Assembly: GCF_000192475.1 (NCBI RefSeq)
Contig: NZ_AEYW01000023.1
Location: 62,001-126,000 of the forward strand
Direction of reading: 5' to 3'
Length of the DNA stretch: 64,000 nucleotides
From: Ruegeria conchae
Lineage (GTDB): Bacteria; Pseudomonadota; Alphaproteobacteria; Rhodobacterales; Rhodobacteraceae
Part shown: positions 1-8,795 of the stretch, piece after piece
Position numbering within the stretch: the first letter of the stretch is position 1
Layout of the letters: every line of letters begins with the position of its first letter
Made by a program: the position numbers and the translations under genes
The notes under the pieces: generated by a model
What the model saw: the letters and a program-made list of their open reading frames with translations, nothing else
Database searches by the model: none
What the model was told of the DNA's origin: nothing

Positions 1-2112
1 GTATTTCTGGTCGTCGCCACCAGCCATCTGGCTGCCAGAAAAGCGGCCCGGCTGGGCAAGATCGACTATGCCGAGGAAGCACCGATTCTGACAGTCGAGG
101 AGGCCCTTGCCGCTGACAGCCGATTCGAGGACGGCCCGCGTATCTACGCCAAGGGCGATGCAGAGGCCGCCATCGCAGGTGCGGCTCATATCGTCGAAGA
201 TACGTTTGAGATCGGTGGGCAGGAACATTTCTATCTGGAAAGTCAGGCAGCCCTGGCAGTGCCGAATGAAGGCGCGGATATGCTAGTGCATAGTTCGACT
301 CAGCACCCGACCGAGATACAGCACAAGGTAGCCGATGCACTGGGTGTTCCCATGCACGCAGTCCGGGTTGAAACACGGCGGATGGGCGGAGGTTTTGGCG
401 GCAAGGAGAGCCAAGGCAACGCTTTGGCCGTCGCCTGCGCCATCGCCGCACGTGCGACTGGCAAGGCCTGCAAGATGCGCTATGATCGTGATGACGATAT
501 GACGATCACGGGCAAGCGCCATGGCTTCCGGATTTCGTATAAAGCCGGGTTCGATGAAAACGGACATATTCAGGGCGTTTCCTTTTTACACTATGCCTTG
601 TGCGGTTGGGCGCAGGATCTGTCTCTTCCGGTTGCAGATCGCGCCATGCTGCATGCGGACAATTCCTATTTGCTGCCAAATGCCCGGATCGAAAGCCATC
701 GGCTGAAGACCAACATCCAGTCTGCCACGGCCTATCGTGGGTTTGGCGGCCCGCAAGGGATCGTTGGGATTGAACGTGTGATGGACCACGCGTCGCATGT
801 TATGGGGCTGGACCCGATCGAGCTGCGCCGCCGGAACTACTATGAACCGGCGCATGAGGTGGCCGATCCCCCGGTTGCTCAGAAACCTCTGGGCCATCCT
901 GACCCGCATGACGACCTCACCAGCCGAGGCGCGGTCGAGATGGGCGATGCACCGGTTCGCCCGGTACCCGCAGGCGGCAACACCACGCCTTATGGGATGG
1001 AAGTCAGCGATTGCGAACTGCATGGCATGACAACAGCTTTGCTGAAGTCTAGCGACTATGCCGCCCGTAAGCAGGCGGTTGACGCGTGGAATGCCGAGAA
1101 TAGCGTGATCAAGAAGGGAATCGGTTTTTCCCCGGTGAAGTTTGGCATTTCCTTTACACTGACCCACCTGAACCAAGCCGGTGCGCTGGTGCATGTTTAT
1201 CAGGACGGCTCGGTCCACCTGAACCACGGTGGCACTGAGATGGGCCAGGGGTTGTTCCAGAAGGTCGCTCAGGTTGCAGCGTCGCGTTTTGGCATACCAC
1301 TTGAGCTGGTGAAAATTACCGCCACCGATACGGCCAAGGTACCGAATACATCTGCCACCGCGGCCTCGTCAGGAAGTGACCTGAACGGCATGGCGGTCAA
1401 AGCAGCCTGCGACACCATCCGTGACAGGATGGCGGATTATCTGGCGGAACGACATCAGGCCGACCCCACGATCGTGACATTTGCGGACGGGCAAGTTTCA
1501 GTAGGCGAAGAAAGCTATAGCTTCGCCGAAGCCGCAGCGTTGGCCTATCAGGGGCGCATCAGCCTGTCCGCAACCGGATTCTATAAAACTCCGAAGGTCG
1601 AATGGGACCGGATCAAAGGCCATGGGCGCCCCTTCTTTTACTTTGCCTATGGCGCAGCCATCACTGAGGTGGCTGTCGATACACTGACCGGTGAAAACCG
1701 TATCTTGCGCACCGATATCCTGCATGATGCGGGCGCGTCCCTGAACCCGGCGTTGGATATCGGGCAGGTCGAGGGTGCTTATGTTCAGGGCGCGGGCTGG
1801 CTGACGACAGAAGAACTGGTCTGGGACGGCAAAGGCAGTCTACGCACGCACGCACCATCCACCTACAAGATACCGGCCTGTTCTGACCGACCCGATATTT
1901 TCAATGTCGCGCTTTGGGATGGAGAGAATCGTGAGGACACGATCTATCGTTCGAAAGCGGTTGGCGAGCCACCCTTCAATCTTGGCATATCAGCTTGGTT
2001 GGCCCTATCGAACGCGGTGGCCGCATGTGGAACCAGCTATCCCGCGCTGAATGCGCCTGCCACCGCAGAAGAAGTCTGGCGTGGAATTCAAAGGGTAAAG
2101 GGAGATACCTGA
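1..2112 (+). CDS. xdhB: Xanthine dehydrogenase molybdenum-binding large subunit, 5'-truncated by the window
   Basis: The reading frame is open from base 1, so the N-terminus lies outside the window; about 703 codons are visible. This subunit carries the molybdenum cofactor and oxidises hypoxanthine/xanthine to urate in the cytoplasm. Family signatures are visible: the QEHFYLE segment near 220-240, GGGFGGKE at about 385-408, the RGFGGPQ loop near 740-760 with its substrate-orienting Arg, GTEMGQG near 1230-1250, and the C-terminal AVGEPPF with the catalytic Glu near 1957-1977. The stop codon overlaps the ATG of xdhC (TGATG), so the two are translationally coupled. The nucleobase-type ABC transporter directly downstream supports a purine-catabolism role. 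The small XdhA subunit is presumably just upstream, off the window. Confidence 0.95.
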   Translation, partial: VFLVVATSHLAARKAARLGKIDYAEEAPILTVEEALAADSRFEDGPRIYAKGDAEAAIAGAAHIVEDTFEIGGQEHFYLESQAALAVPNEGADMLVHSSTQHPTEIQHKVADALGVPMHAVRVETRRMGGGFGGKESQGNALAVACAIAARATGKACKMRYDRDDDMTITGKRHGFRISYKAGFDENGHIQGVSFLHYALCGWAQDLSLPVADRAMLHADNSYLLPNARIESHRLKTNIQSATAYRGFGGPQGIVGIERVMDHASHVMGLDPIELRRRNYYEPAHEVADPPVAQKPLGHPDPHDDLTSRGAVEMGDAPVRPVPAGGNTTPYGMEVSDCELHGMTTALLKSSDYAARKQAVDAWNAENSVIKKGIGFSPVKFGISFTLTHLNQAGALVHVYQDGSVHLNHGGTEMGQGLFQKVAQVAASRFGIPLELVKITATDTAKVPNTSATAASSGSDLNGMAVKAACDTIRDRMADYLAERHQADPTIVTFADGQVSVGEESYSFAEAAALAYQGRISLSATGFYKTPKVEWDRIKGHGRPFFYFAYGAAITEVAVDTLTGENRILRTDILHDAGASLNPALDIGQVEGAYVQGAGWLTTEELVWDGKGSLRTHAPSTYKIPACSDRPDIFNVALWDGENREDTIYRSKAVGEPPFNLGISAWLALSNAVAACGTSYPALNAPATAEEVWRGIQRVKGDT

Positions 2113-3077
2113 TGGGATTTGACAGGGAGGCTTTGAGGGAGGCGGTCAAAACCCACGGCAAGGTGGTTCGGGTCGTCATTGCCGGGATCAAGGGATCATC
2201 ACCGCGCGAAGTTGGCGCTTCGATGCTTGTATGGAAAGATGAGCAAAGCGGCACCATCGGCGGCGGCACGCTGGAATATCAGGCCGCTGAAGCTGCGCGT
2301 CGCCAATCCAAACCGTCACGGCTGAGCCAGCATGCACTTGGCCCTGATTTGGGCCAATGCTGCGGCGGAGCGGTTTCGCTGCTTTCGGAAATATATGACA
2401 GCGCTTCTTTAACGCATATTGAAGGTACGGTCGTCGCACGACCTGTGACCCAGGAATGCGAAAAAGATGACCCGCTGGATACTCAGGTTCAGCCTATGGC
2501 GGTTAAACGCGTATTAGCGCGGTCTCGCGCTCAAGGCGTCGCACCCGAACCTCAGCTGATCGAGGGATGGATGATCGAACCCATCCACGAACCCACCCGC
2601 AACATCTGGATTTGGGGGGCAGGCCATGTTGGCCGTTCTCTGGTGGATGTTCTTTCCCCTCTGCCCGATCTTGCAATCACATGGGTTGATACCGGTCCCG
2701 AGCGTTTTCCCAGCAGCATTCCGTCGGGGGTGACTGCCGTGCCGGCGGCCAAGCCAGCAGAACTGGTGCGACATGCACCGCCTGAGGCCGAGCATTTGGT
2801 GCTTACCTATTCACACAATCTGGACCTGGAACTGTGCAACAGGTTGCTTTTGCACGATTTCCGTTTTGCCGGGCTGATTGGTTCAGCTACTAAATGGGCG
2901 CGATTCCGATCGCGGCTGGCGGCGCTGGGACATCTGCCCGCACGTATAGGCCGGATTACCTGCCCGATTGGCGACCCCGATCTGGGCAAACACCCGCAGA
3001 TGATCGCCGTTGGGGTCGCAGCGCAACTTCTGCGCCCGGCCCGGCAGAATGAACTGAAGAAGGACCTGAGCGCGTGA
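2112..3077 (+). CDS. xdhC: XdhC, molybdenum-cofactor maturation chaperone for xanthine dehydrogenase
   Basis: About 321 aa. XdhC proteins bind molybdopterin cofactor, promote its sulfuration and hand it to the XdhB apo-subunit. The N-terminal XdhC/CoxI domain shows the GTIGGGTLEYQ and LGQCCGG motifs, and the C-terminal half is a Rossmann fold starting with IWGAGHVGRSL at about residue 172. The open frame extends upstream inside xdhB, but the ATG at 2112 was chosen because it overlaps the xdhB stop and gives the usual N-terminus (MGFDREALREAV). Its own stop overlaps the GTG of the next gene (GTGA). Position directly after xdhB makes the assignment secure. Confidence 0.95.
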   Translation: MGFDREALREAVKTHGKVVRVVIAGIKGSSPREVGASMLVWKDEQSGTIGGGTLEYQAAEAARRQSKPSRLSQHALGPDLGQCCGGAVSLLSEIYDSASLTHIEGTVVARPVTQECEKDDPLDTQVQPMAVKRVLARSRAQGVAPEPQLIEGWMIEPIHEPTRNIWIWGAGHVGRSLVDVLSPLPDLAITWVDTGPERFPSSIPSGVTAVPAAKPAELVRHAPPEAEHLVLTYSHNLDLELCNRLLLHDFRFAGLIGSATKWARFRSRLAALGHLPARIGRITCPIGDPDLGKHPQMIAVGVAAQLLRPARQNELKKDLSA

Positions 3078-4591
3078 CCACTCCACTTCTAAGTCTTCAA
3101 GGGCTGACCAAAGCCTATCCCGGCGTCGTGGCCAATGATCAGGTGTCTTTCGACATCGGTGAGGGCGAGGTTCACGCCTTGCTGGGCGAGAACGGCGCGG
3201 GCAAATCAACGCTGGTCAAGATGATCTATGGCCTGGTGAAGCCCGACAGTGGTTCGATGCTACTGCGTGGCCAGACTTTTGCACCGCCTGAACCACGAGC
3301 GGCGCGCTCTGACGGAATCGCGATGGTGTTCCAGCACTTTTCACTATTCGATGCCCTGAACGTCGCTGAAAACATCGCGCTTGGTATGGAAAACCCTCCT
3401 GCGATGGGTGATCTGGCGTCCCGCATCCGCGAAGTGTCGGAAACCTATGGCCTGCCGCTGGACCCCTATCGTACTGTGGGTGACCTGTCTGCAGGAGAGC
3501 GTCAGCGGGTCGAGATCATCCGTTGCCTGCTGCAAGACCCCAAGCTGTTGATTATGGATGAACCAACATCGGTTCTAACCCCTCAGGAAGTCGATATCCT
3601 TTTTGAAACGCTGAATAAATTGCGCTCCGAAGGCACCTCGATCCTGTATATCTCACACAAGCTTGAAGAAATCAGAACGCTGTGTGACCACGCCACGATA
3701 CTACGTCTGGGCAAGAATGTAGGCGAGTGTGTGCCCGCCGAAACCTCCGCCCGCGACATGGCCGAAATGATGGTCGGCTCGACGTTGCAAACACCAGAAC
3801 GATCCGGTCGGGAGTTTGGCGAAGTTGCGCTGGATGTAAGTGGCCTTTCGGTGCCATCGCCTTCAGAATTTGGCACAGCGTTGCGCAATGTTCACATGAC
3901 CGTCCGCAAGGGCGAAGTTCTGGGCATCGGTGGCGTTGCCGGAAACGGTCAGGACGAATTGCTGGGTGTTCTGTCAGGAGAGATTTCAACTGCTGCAGAT
4001 GCGATCAAGTTCAATGGTCAAGCGATTGGCAAGCTCGGTCCGACGGCCCGGCGGAAACTTGGTGTGCTGACAGCCCCCGAAGAACGGCTGGGCCACGCAG
4101 CTGCCCCTGATATGAGTCTGACTGAAAATGCCCTGCTGACCGGATCGATCCGCGAAGGGTTGGAAAGCAATGGCTTTCTAAAGTGGAACGAAACCAAAGA
4201 GTTCGCCGAGAAGATCATCAGCGCTTTCGACGTTCGGACACCTGGGCCTGAGAATGCAGCACGATCGCTCTCGGGTGGGAACCTGCAAAAGTTCGTTATC
4301 GGTCGCGAGGTGTTGCAGAACCCCGATGTGTTGGTAGTGAACCAGCCAACTTGGGGTGTGGACGCCGCTGCCGCTGCCTCGATAAGGCAAGCGATCCTGG
4401 ATCTTGCGGCCAAGGGAACGGCAGTGATCTGTATTTCCCAAGACCTTGATGAGCTTATGGAAATCTCGGACAGCTTTGCCGCGTTAAACGAAGGGCGTCT
4501 GAGTGCGCCGCGTGAAACCACCGGCCTGACGGTTGATGAGATTGGCCTGATGATGGGCGGAGCACATGGCATGGAGGTGGCGCATGTCTGA
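3074..4591 (+). CDS. ABC transporter ATPase with two nucleotide-binding domains, BMP/nucleoside-nucleobase family
   Basis: 505 aa with two tandem ABC domains, the size and layout of sugar/nucleoside importers of the YufO/NupO type. The first domain has Walker A GENGAGKST at residues 38-46, a signature loop written LSAGERQR rather than LSGGQ, and Walker B LLIMDEPT. The second has the degenerate Walker A (GVAGNGQDE) usual for this family, an intact LSGGNLQK signature, and NQPTWGVD in place of the usual Walker B acidic pair. The GTG start at 3074 overlaps the xdhC stop. It is followed by two permeases and a BMP-family binding protein, so it probably energises purine nucleoside or nucleobase import feeding xanthine dehydrogenase. 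The substrate is an inference. Confidence 0.93.
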   Translation: MTTPLLSLQGLTKAYPGVVANDQVSFDIGEGEVHALLGENGAGKSTLVKMIYGLVKPDSGSMLLRGQTFAPPEPRAARSDGIAMVFQHFSLFDALNVAENIALGMENPPAMGDLASRIREVSETYGLPLDPYRTVGDLSAGERQRVEIIRCLLQDPKLLIMDEPTSVLTPQEVDILFETLNKLRSEGTSILYISHKLEEIRTLCDHATILRLGKNVGECVPAETSARDMAEMMVGSTLQTPERSGREFGEVALDVSGLSVPSPSEFGTALRNVHMTVRKGEVLGIGGVAGNGQDELLGVLSGEISTAADAIKFNGQAIGKLGPTARRKLGVLTAPEERLGHAAAPDMSLTENALLTGSIREGLESNGFLKWNETKEFAEKIISAFDVRTPGPENAARSLSGGNLQKFVIGREVLQNPDVLVVNQPTWGVDAAAAASIRQAILDLAAKGTAVICISQDLDELMEISDSFAALNEGRLSAPRETTGLTVDEIGLMMGGAHGMEVAHV

Positions 4592-4658
4592 CGCGTTAAA
4601 CTGCCTTCTACGAGAATATTTTCAAAAAGATGAAGAAAGCGGGGGGATAATCGGGTGA
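4584..4658 (+). CDS. Possible 24-codon coupling ORF between ATPase and permease genes
   Basis: An ATG at 4584 follows a good Shine-Dalgarno (GGAGG at 4573-4577, about 6 nt away) and lies inside the last codons of the ATPase gene. The frame runs 24 codons (MSDALNCLLREYFQK...) and stops at 4656-4658, where its TGA overlaps the GTG start of the permease. It therefore bridges the only gap in an otherwise overlapping gene chain and could carry ribosomes across by translational coupling. No family is recognised, and a chance ORF is possible. Function, if any, may lie in the act of translation. Confidence 0.3.
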   Translation: MSDALNCLLREYFQKDEESGGIIG

Positions 4659-5737
4659 TTGTGCTGGAGAAACGGCCTCAGCCATCCAAGGCTTGGTCAT
4701 ATGCGACCCCCTTGGTGGCGGTGTTGGCCACGATGGTTTTTGGCGGATTGCTGTTCGCTATACTGGGCAAAAATCCGGTTGAGGCGATCGGAACGATTTT
4801 CTGGGAACCGCTGTTTGGCGAGTTTGCATTCTACTACCGCCCTCAACTGTTGGTCAAAGGTGCGCCTTTGGTGCTGATTGCGATTGGCCTGTCTTTGGGT
4901 TTTCGCGCAGGTATCTGGAATATCGGTGCCGAGGGTCAATATATCATGGGAGCCATCTTCGGGGCGGGTGCTGGACTGGCATTCTATCCGATGGATGCGT
5001 TCTTCATCTTTCCCATCATGGTGATCGCAGGCGCGTTTGGCGGCTGGCTATGGGCAATGATTCCGGCCTTTCTTAAGGTTCGGTTCGGAACCAACGAAAT
5101 CCTCGTCTCTCTGATGCTGGTCTATGTGGCCGAGCAGTTTTTGGCCTCGGTTTCGCTGGGTCTGCTCAAGAACCCCGAAGGGTTTGGCTTTCCCGGATCG
5201 CGCAACCTGCAAAGTTATGAAAGTGCACACAATGCGGAACTGATCGCAGGTTCAGGTATGCACTGGGGTGTAGTTGCGGCATTTATTGCAGTGATTTTCT
5301 CATATGTTCTGCTGAACCGGCACATGCTGGGCTTTCACATTCGTCTGACGGGTGAGGCGCCTCGTGCAGCCAAATTTGCAGGCGTGAACCCAGCACGTTT
5401 GATCCTGTTCTGTCTTGGCCTGTCAGGTGCACTTGCCGGTCTGGCAGGTATGTTCGAGGTCTCGGGCCCGTCGGGCGTGGTCAGCATCGACTTTAACGTC
5501 GGCTATGGCTTCACCGCGATCATCGTGGCCTTTCTGGGCCGTCTGCATCCGGTGGGGATTCTGCTGGCAGGCGGGCTGATGGCGCTGACCTATATCGGTG
5601 GTGAAATTGCGCAGTCTCAACTAGGCCTGCCTGCCGCCGCGATACAGGTGTTTCAGGGAATGCTGCTGTTCTTCTTGTTGGCATTCGATCTTTTGACAAA
5701 TTACCGCATCCGTGCGGCACGTAGCGAGGTGGCATAA
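4655..5737 (+). CDS. ABC transporter permease, BMP/nucleoside family (first of two)
   Basis: 360 aa, strongly hydrophobic, with many predicted membrane helices and the branched-chain/ribose-type permease fold. Segments such as GLSLGFRAGIWNIGAEGQYI and GFTAIIVAFLGRLHPVG are typical of the YufP/NupP-like permeases that pair with BMP-family binding proteins. The start is a GTG preceded by a G-rich Shine-Dalgarno (GGGGGGA at about 4641-4647). It ends in a TAATG-type overlap with the second permease. It acts in the inner membrane as half of the import channel. The substrate, probably purines, is inferred from linkage to xdhBC. Confidence 0.92.
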   Translation: MIVLEKRPQPSKAWSYATPLVAVLATMVFGGLLFAILGKNPVEAIGTIFWEPLFGEFAFYYRPQLLVKGAPLVLIAIGLSLGFRAGIWNIGAEGQYIMGAIFGAGAGLAFYPMDAFFIFPIMVIAGAFGGWLWAMIPAFLKVRFGTNEILVSLMLVYVAEQFLASVSLGLLKNPEGFGFPGSRNLQSYESAHNAELIAGSGMHWGVVAAFIAVIFSYVLLNRHMLGFHIRLTGEAPRAAKFAGVNPARLILFCLGLSGALAGLAGMFEVSGPSGVVSIDFNVGYGFTAIIVAFLGRLHPVGILLAGGLMALTYIGGEIAQSQLGLPAAAIQVFQGMLLFFLLAFDLLTNYRIRAARSEVA

Positions 5738-6657
5738 TGGACCTTGGTGAGATTAACCCCGTCCTTTTGGTCGCTTCGCTGATGGTGGCCGCAACGCCAC
5801 TGCTTCTGGCCGCGATTGGTGAACTGGTCGTCGAAAAGGCGGGCGTTCTGAACCTCGGCGTCGAGGGTATGATGATCGTAGGCGCGATCAGTGGTTTTGC
5901 GATCTCGGTTGAGACCGGTTCACCCTGGCTGGGCTTTATCGCGGCAGCGATCGGAGGCGCGGTGCTATCGCTGCTATTCGTGCTGTTGACGCAGTTTGCG
6001 CTGGCCAATCAGGTCGCCAGCGGTCTTGCCCTGACATTGTTCGGATTGGGCTTCAGCGCGCTCATGGGGCAGAGCTATGTGGGCATCAAACCCCCCAGCA
6101 TGGGCGATATACATATCCCACTGCTCAGCGACATTCCGGTCGCCGGTCCGATCCTGTTCCAACACGATCCGATCCTCTATGTCGGCATCGCGATAATCGC
6201 CGCCGTCTGGGCCACGCTCAAATACACCCGTGTTGGACTTATCCTGCGTGCTGTGGGTGAAAACCATGACGCCGCCCACGCGCTTGGCTACAAAGTCATC
6301 AAGATCCGCATCATGGCGATCCTGTTTGGCGGGGCCTGCGCAGGACTTGGCGGTGCCTATATCAGCCTGATCCGAGTCCCTCAGTGGACCGAGGGTATGA
6401 CCGCCGGTGTTGGTTGGATCGCTCTTGCACTGGTGGTGTTCGCCAGTTGGAAACCATGGCGTGTTCTGCTGGGTGCCTATTTGTTCGGCGGAATCACTGT
6501 GTTGCAACTGAATTTACAGGCGGCGGGCGTTGCCATCCCGGTCGAGTATCTGGCAATGTCGCCCTACATTATCACGATCCTTGTGCTTGTGATCCTTTCG
6601 GCCGACAAGAGCAGCGCACCTGCCTCACTGGGCCGTACATTCCATGCCTCGCTCTAG
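5737..6657 (+). CDS. ABC transporter permease, BMP/nucleoside family (second of two)
   Basis: 306 aa, very hydrophobic. The segment VEKAGVLNLGVEGMMIVGA is the hallmark of the YufQ/NupQ-type second permease, and GMTAGVGWIALALVVFASW is also characteristic. The ATG at 5737 overlaps the stop of the preceding permease, so the two channel subunits are translationally coupled and probably form a heterodimer. It is followed after about 30 nt by the binding-protein gene of the same system. Confidence 0.92.
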   Translation: MDLGEINPVLLVASLMVAATPLLLAAIGELVVEKAGVLNLGVEGMMIVGAISGFAISVETGSPWLGFIAAAIGGAVLSLLFVLLTQFALANQVASGLALTLFGLGFSALMGQSYVGIKPPSMGDIHIPLLSDIPVAGPILFQHDPILYVGIAIIAAVWATLKYTRVGLILRAVGENHDAAHALGYKVIKIRIMAILFGGACAGLGGAYISLIRVPQWTEGMTAGVGWIALALVVFASWKPWRVLLGAYLFGGITVLQLNLQAAGVAIPVEYLAMSPYIITILVLVILSADKSSAPASLGRTFHASL

Positions 6658-6688
6658 GGGCTAACTAAACCAACTTGGGGAGTAACAC

Positions 6689-7762
6689 ATGAAATTCACT
6701 ACACTTTTGGCAAGCGCCGCCATGGCGCTGGGTCTGGCCACCGGTGCCATGGCCCAAGACAAGACCAAAGTCGGGTTCGTCTATGTCGGCCCGGTGGGCG
6801 ACGGTGGCTGGACCTATGAACACAACAAGGGTCGCCTGGCAGTCGAGGAAGAGTTCGGCGACAAAGTTGAGACTGTGTTTGTTGAATCGGTCCCGGAAGG
6901 CCCAGACGCCGAACGCGTGATGACTCAGATGGCGCTGGAAGGTGCTGACCTGATCTTCACCACCTCATTCGGATACATGGACCCGACGATCAACGTGGCC
7001 AAGAAATTCCCGAATGTGAAGTTCGAGCACGCGACCGGTTACAAAACGGCAGACAACGTCTCGGTCTACTCGGCGCGTTTCTACGAAGGTCGCGCTGTTC
7101 AGGGGCACATCGCGGGCAACATGACAAAGTCCAACATCATTGGCTACATCGGGTCGTACCCGATCCCCGAAGTGATCCGTGGTATCAATTCGGCCTATTT
7201 GCACGCCAAAAAGGTGAACCCGGATGTCGAGTTCAAAATCGTCTGGGCCTACACATGGTTTGATCCCGCCAAAGAGGCTGACGCCGCCAAGGTTCTGATC
7301 GAACAGGGCGCGGACGTTATTCTGCAGCACACCGACTCGACCGCACCGCAAGCTGCTGCGCAGGAAGCTGGCAATGTGGTAACCTTCGGTCAGGCCTCTG
7401 ACATGAGCGAATACGCCCCCTTCCCGCGTGTGTCATCGATCATCGATGATTGGGCACCCTACTACATCGCGCGGACACAGGCGGTCATGGATGGCACCTG
7501 GGAGAGTGTAAATACCTGGGACGGCATCCGGGAAGGAATGGTCGCAATCGGTGAGATTTCCGACGCGGTACCGGCTGATGTCAAAGAAGAGGCGCTGGCC
7601 CTGAAAGCCGCGATGGCGGCAGGTGAATATCACCCCTTCACCGGCCCGATCAACAAACAGGACGGCAGCGCTTGGCTGGCTGAAGGCGAAGTTGCTGATG
7701 ACGGCACGCTGGCCGGGATGAACTTTTACATCAAGGGGCTGGAAGGCGACATTCCGCAGTAA
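6689..7762 (+). CDS. BMP family ABC transporter substrate-binding protein
   Basis: 357 aa with a cleavable signal peptide (MKFTTLLASAAMALGLATGAMA, cleavage about residue 22). The mature part begins with the BMP-family KVGFVYVGPVGDGGW motif, and later segments (VFVESVPEGPDAERVM, FTTSFGYMDP, QHTDS) agree with PF02608-type nucleoside or purine binding proteins. It is the periplasmic receptor for the two-permease importer upstream. The binding-protein gene is last in the operon and is followed by a strong terminator. Ligand identity (nucleoside, hypoxanthine/xanthine or similar) is inferred from the co-transcribed xanthine dehydrogenase. Confidence 0.93.
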   Translation: MKFTTLLASAAMALGLATGAMAQDKTKVGFVYVGPVGDGGWTYEHNKGRLAVEEEFGDKVETVFVESVPEGPDAERVMTQMALEGADLIFTTSFGYMDPTINVAKKFPNVKFEHATGYKTADNVSVYSARFYEGRAVQGHIAGNMTKSNIIGYIGSYPIPEVIRGINSAYLHAKKVNPDVEFKIVWAYTWFDPAKEADAAKVLIEQGADVILQHTDSTAPQAAAQEAGNVVTFGQASDMSEYAPFPRVSSIIDDWAPYYIARTQAVMDGTWESVNTWDGIREGMVAIGEISDAVPADVKEEALALKAAMAAGEYHPFTGPINKQDGSAWLAEGEVADDGTLAGMNFYIKGLEGDIPQ

Positions 7763-7788
7763 AGTCTAAACCAGCAAGATAAGATCAA

Positions 7789-7816
7789 GGCTCGCAGAAT
7801 CCTGCGGGCCTTTTTT
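7789..7816 (+). terminator. Rho-independent terminator of the xdh-BMP operon
   Basis: A 9-bp stem (GGCTCGCAG / CTGCGGGCC, one G-T wobble) with an AATC loop is followed directly by six Ts. It sits 26 bp after the BMP gene stop and just before the end of the convergent methyltransferase gene. Confidence 0.93.
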
Positions 7817-7826
7817 GGTCATCCGT

Positions 7827-8633
7827 TCAAGCAGACACCATCTGGAAGAAATGGGCTTTCAGCGGTATCGCCGACGGCTCTGAACCAAAACGTACACGCA
7901 TATTGTGTGCGAGATCACTGGCAATTTCATTATGGTCTCCATCGCGTTCGAGAACCTCAAAATAGGCTGGGCTGCCAAGCATCAGACCCAGCGCAAAATT
8001 ATCAAAACTCGCAACAGTTGAGGCATGTTCGACGTATTCGTGGCGTGGCTCGACAAACCCTGCTTGCGCAACCTCATCCAGAATCGCGGCAGCATCGTGT
8101 AGCGAGAACGGGACTTTCATGAAACCGGGAGGATGACCATCAAATGCAGCAGACAATGTTTCGATGACCAGTTCGGAATATGGGTTCTCAGCGTTCGTGC
8201 CCCAGGTCGAAAACAAATAAATGCCACCCGGTTTCAACACCCGGAGCGCTTCGGCATAGGCTTTGGCACGATCGGGGAAGAACATATGACCGAACTGGCA
8301 GATGACCGCGTCGAAACTTGCGTCATCGAATGGAAGCTCCTGCGCATCTGCAGTTTGAAAACTCACGTTATCCGTCTCGATGAACTTAGTGCGTGCAATA
8401 TCAAGCATCGGTTCGTTGAGGTCTGTGACCACAATATGCCCATCTTCCAACGCACTAGACACATGCCGGGTCACGATCCCTGTGCCTGCAGCGAGTTCTA
8501 ACACCTGTCTGGGCGAAACGGCCGCTGTTTTCTGCGCCATAATGCGGGCCATATGATCGAATATCACCGGCCCCATCTCTCGATCGTAATATCCCGGGAT
8601 ATCTCCTACAAATGCAGAATTTGTATCAACCAT
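7827..8633 (-). CDS. Class I SAM-dependent methyltransferase (UbiE/Methyltransf_11 type)
   Basis: About 268 aa. The SAM-binding motif I (VLELAAGTGIVTRHV) and the later AICQFGHMFFPDR and RVLKPGGIYLFSTW segments define a class I methyltransferase of the UbiE-like group. The substrate cannot be told. A longer open frame reaches to 8771, but the ATG at 8633 has an excellent Shine-Dalgarno (GGAGG about 7 nt upstream) and yields a normal N-terminus. It converges with the BMP operon and has no obvious operon partner: the HlyD gene upstream ends 160 bp away on the same strand. Confidence 0.85.
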   Translation of the reverse strand: MVDTNSAFVGDIPGYYDREMGPVIFDHMARIMAQKTAAVSPRQVLELAAGTGIVTRHVSSALEDGHIVVTDLNEPMLDIARTKFIETDNVSFQTADAQELPFDDASFDAVICQFGHMFFPDRAKAYAEALRVLKPGGIYLFSTWGTNAENPYSELVIETLSAAFDGHPPGFMKVPFSLHDAAAILDEVAQAGFVEPRHEYVEHASTVASFDNFALGLMLGSPAYFEVLERDGDHNEIASDLAHNMRVRFGSEPSAIPLKAHFFQMVSA

Positions 8634-8795
8634 CGTAACCTCCATGCACCGATAAAATCCCCAGCCTATCATGGTCAACTGAGGATATGCTGAGGCATCG
8701 TAGCACAGACTGCGCAAGTTCAGCGACATAACCACGTTGAACACATGGCTGTCAGGGACAGGGTCATACACGAAGGATTGGTTTAGGATCCGGTA

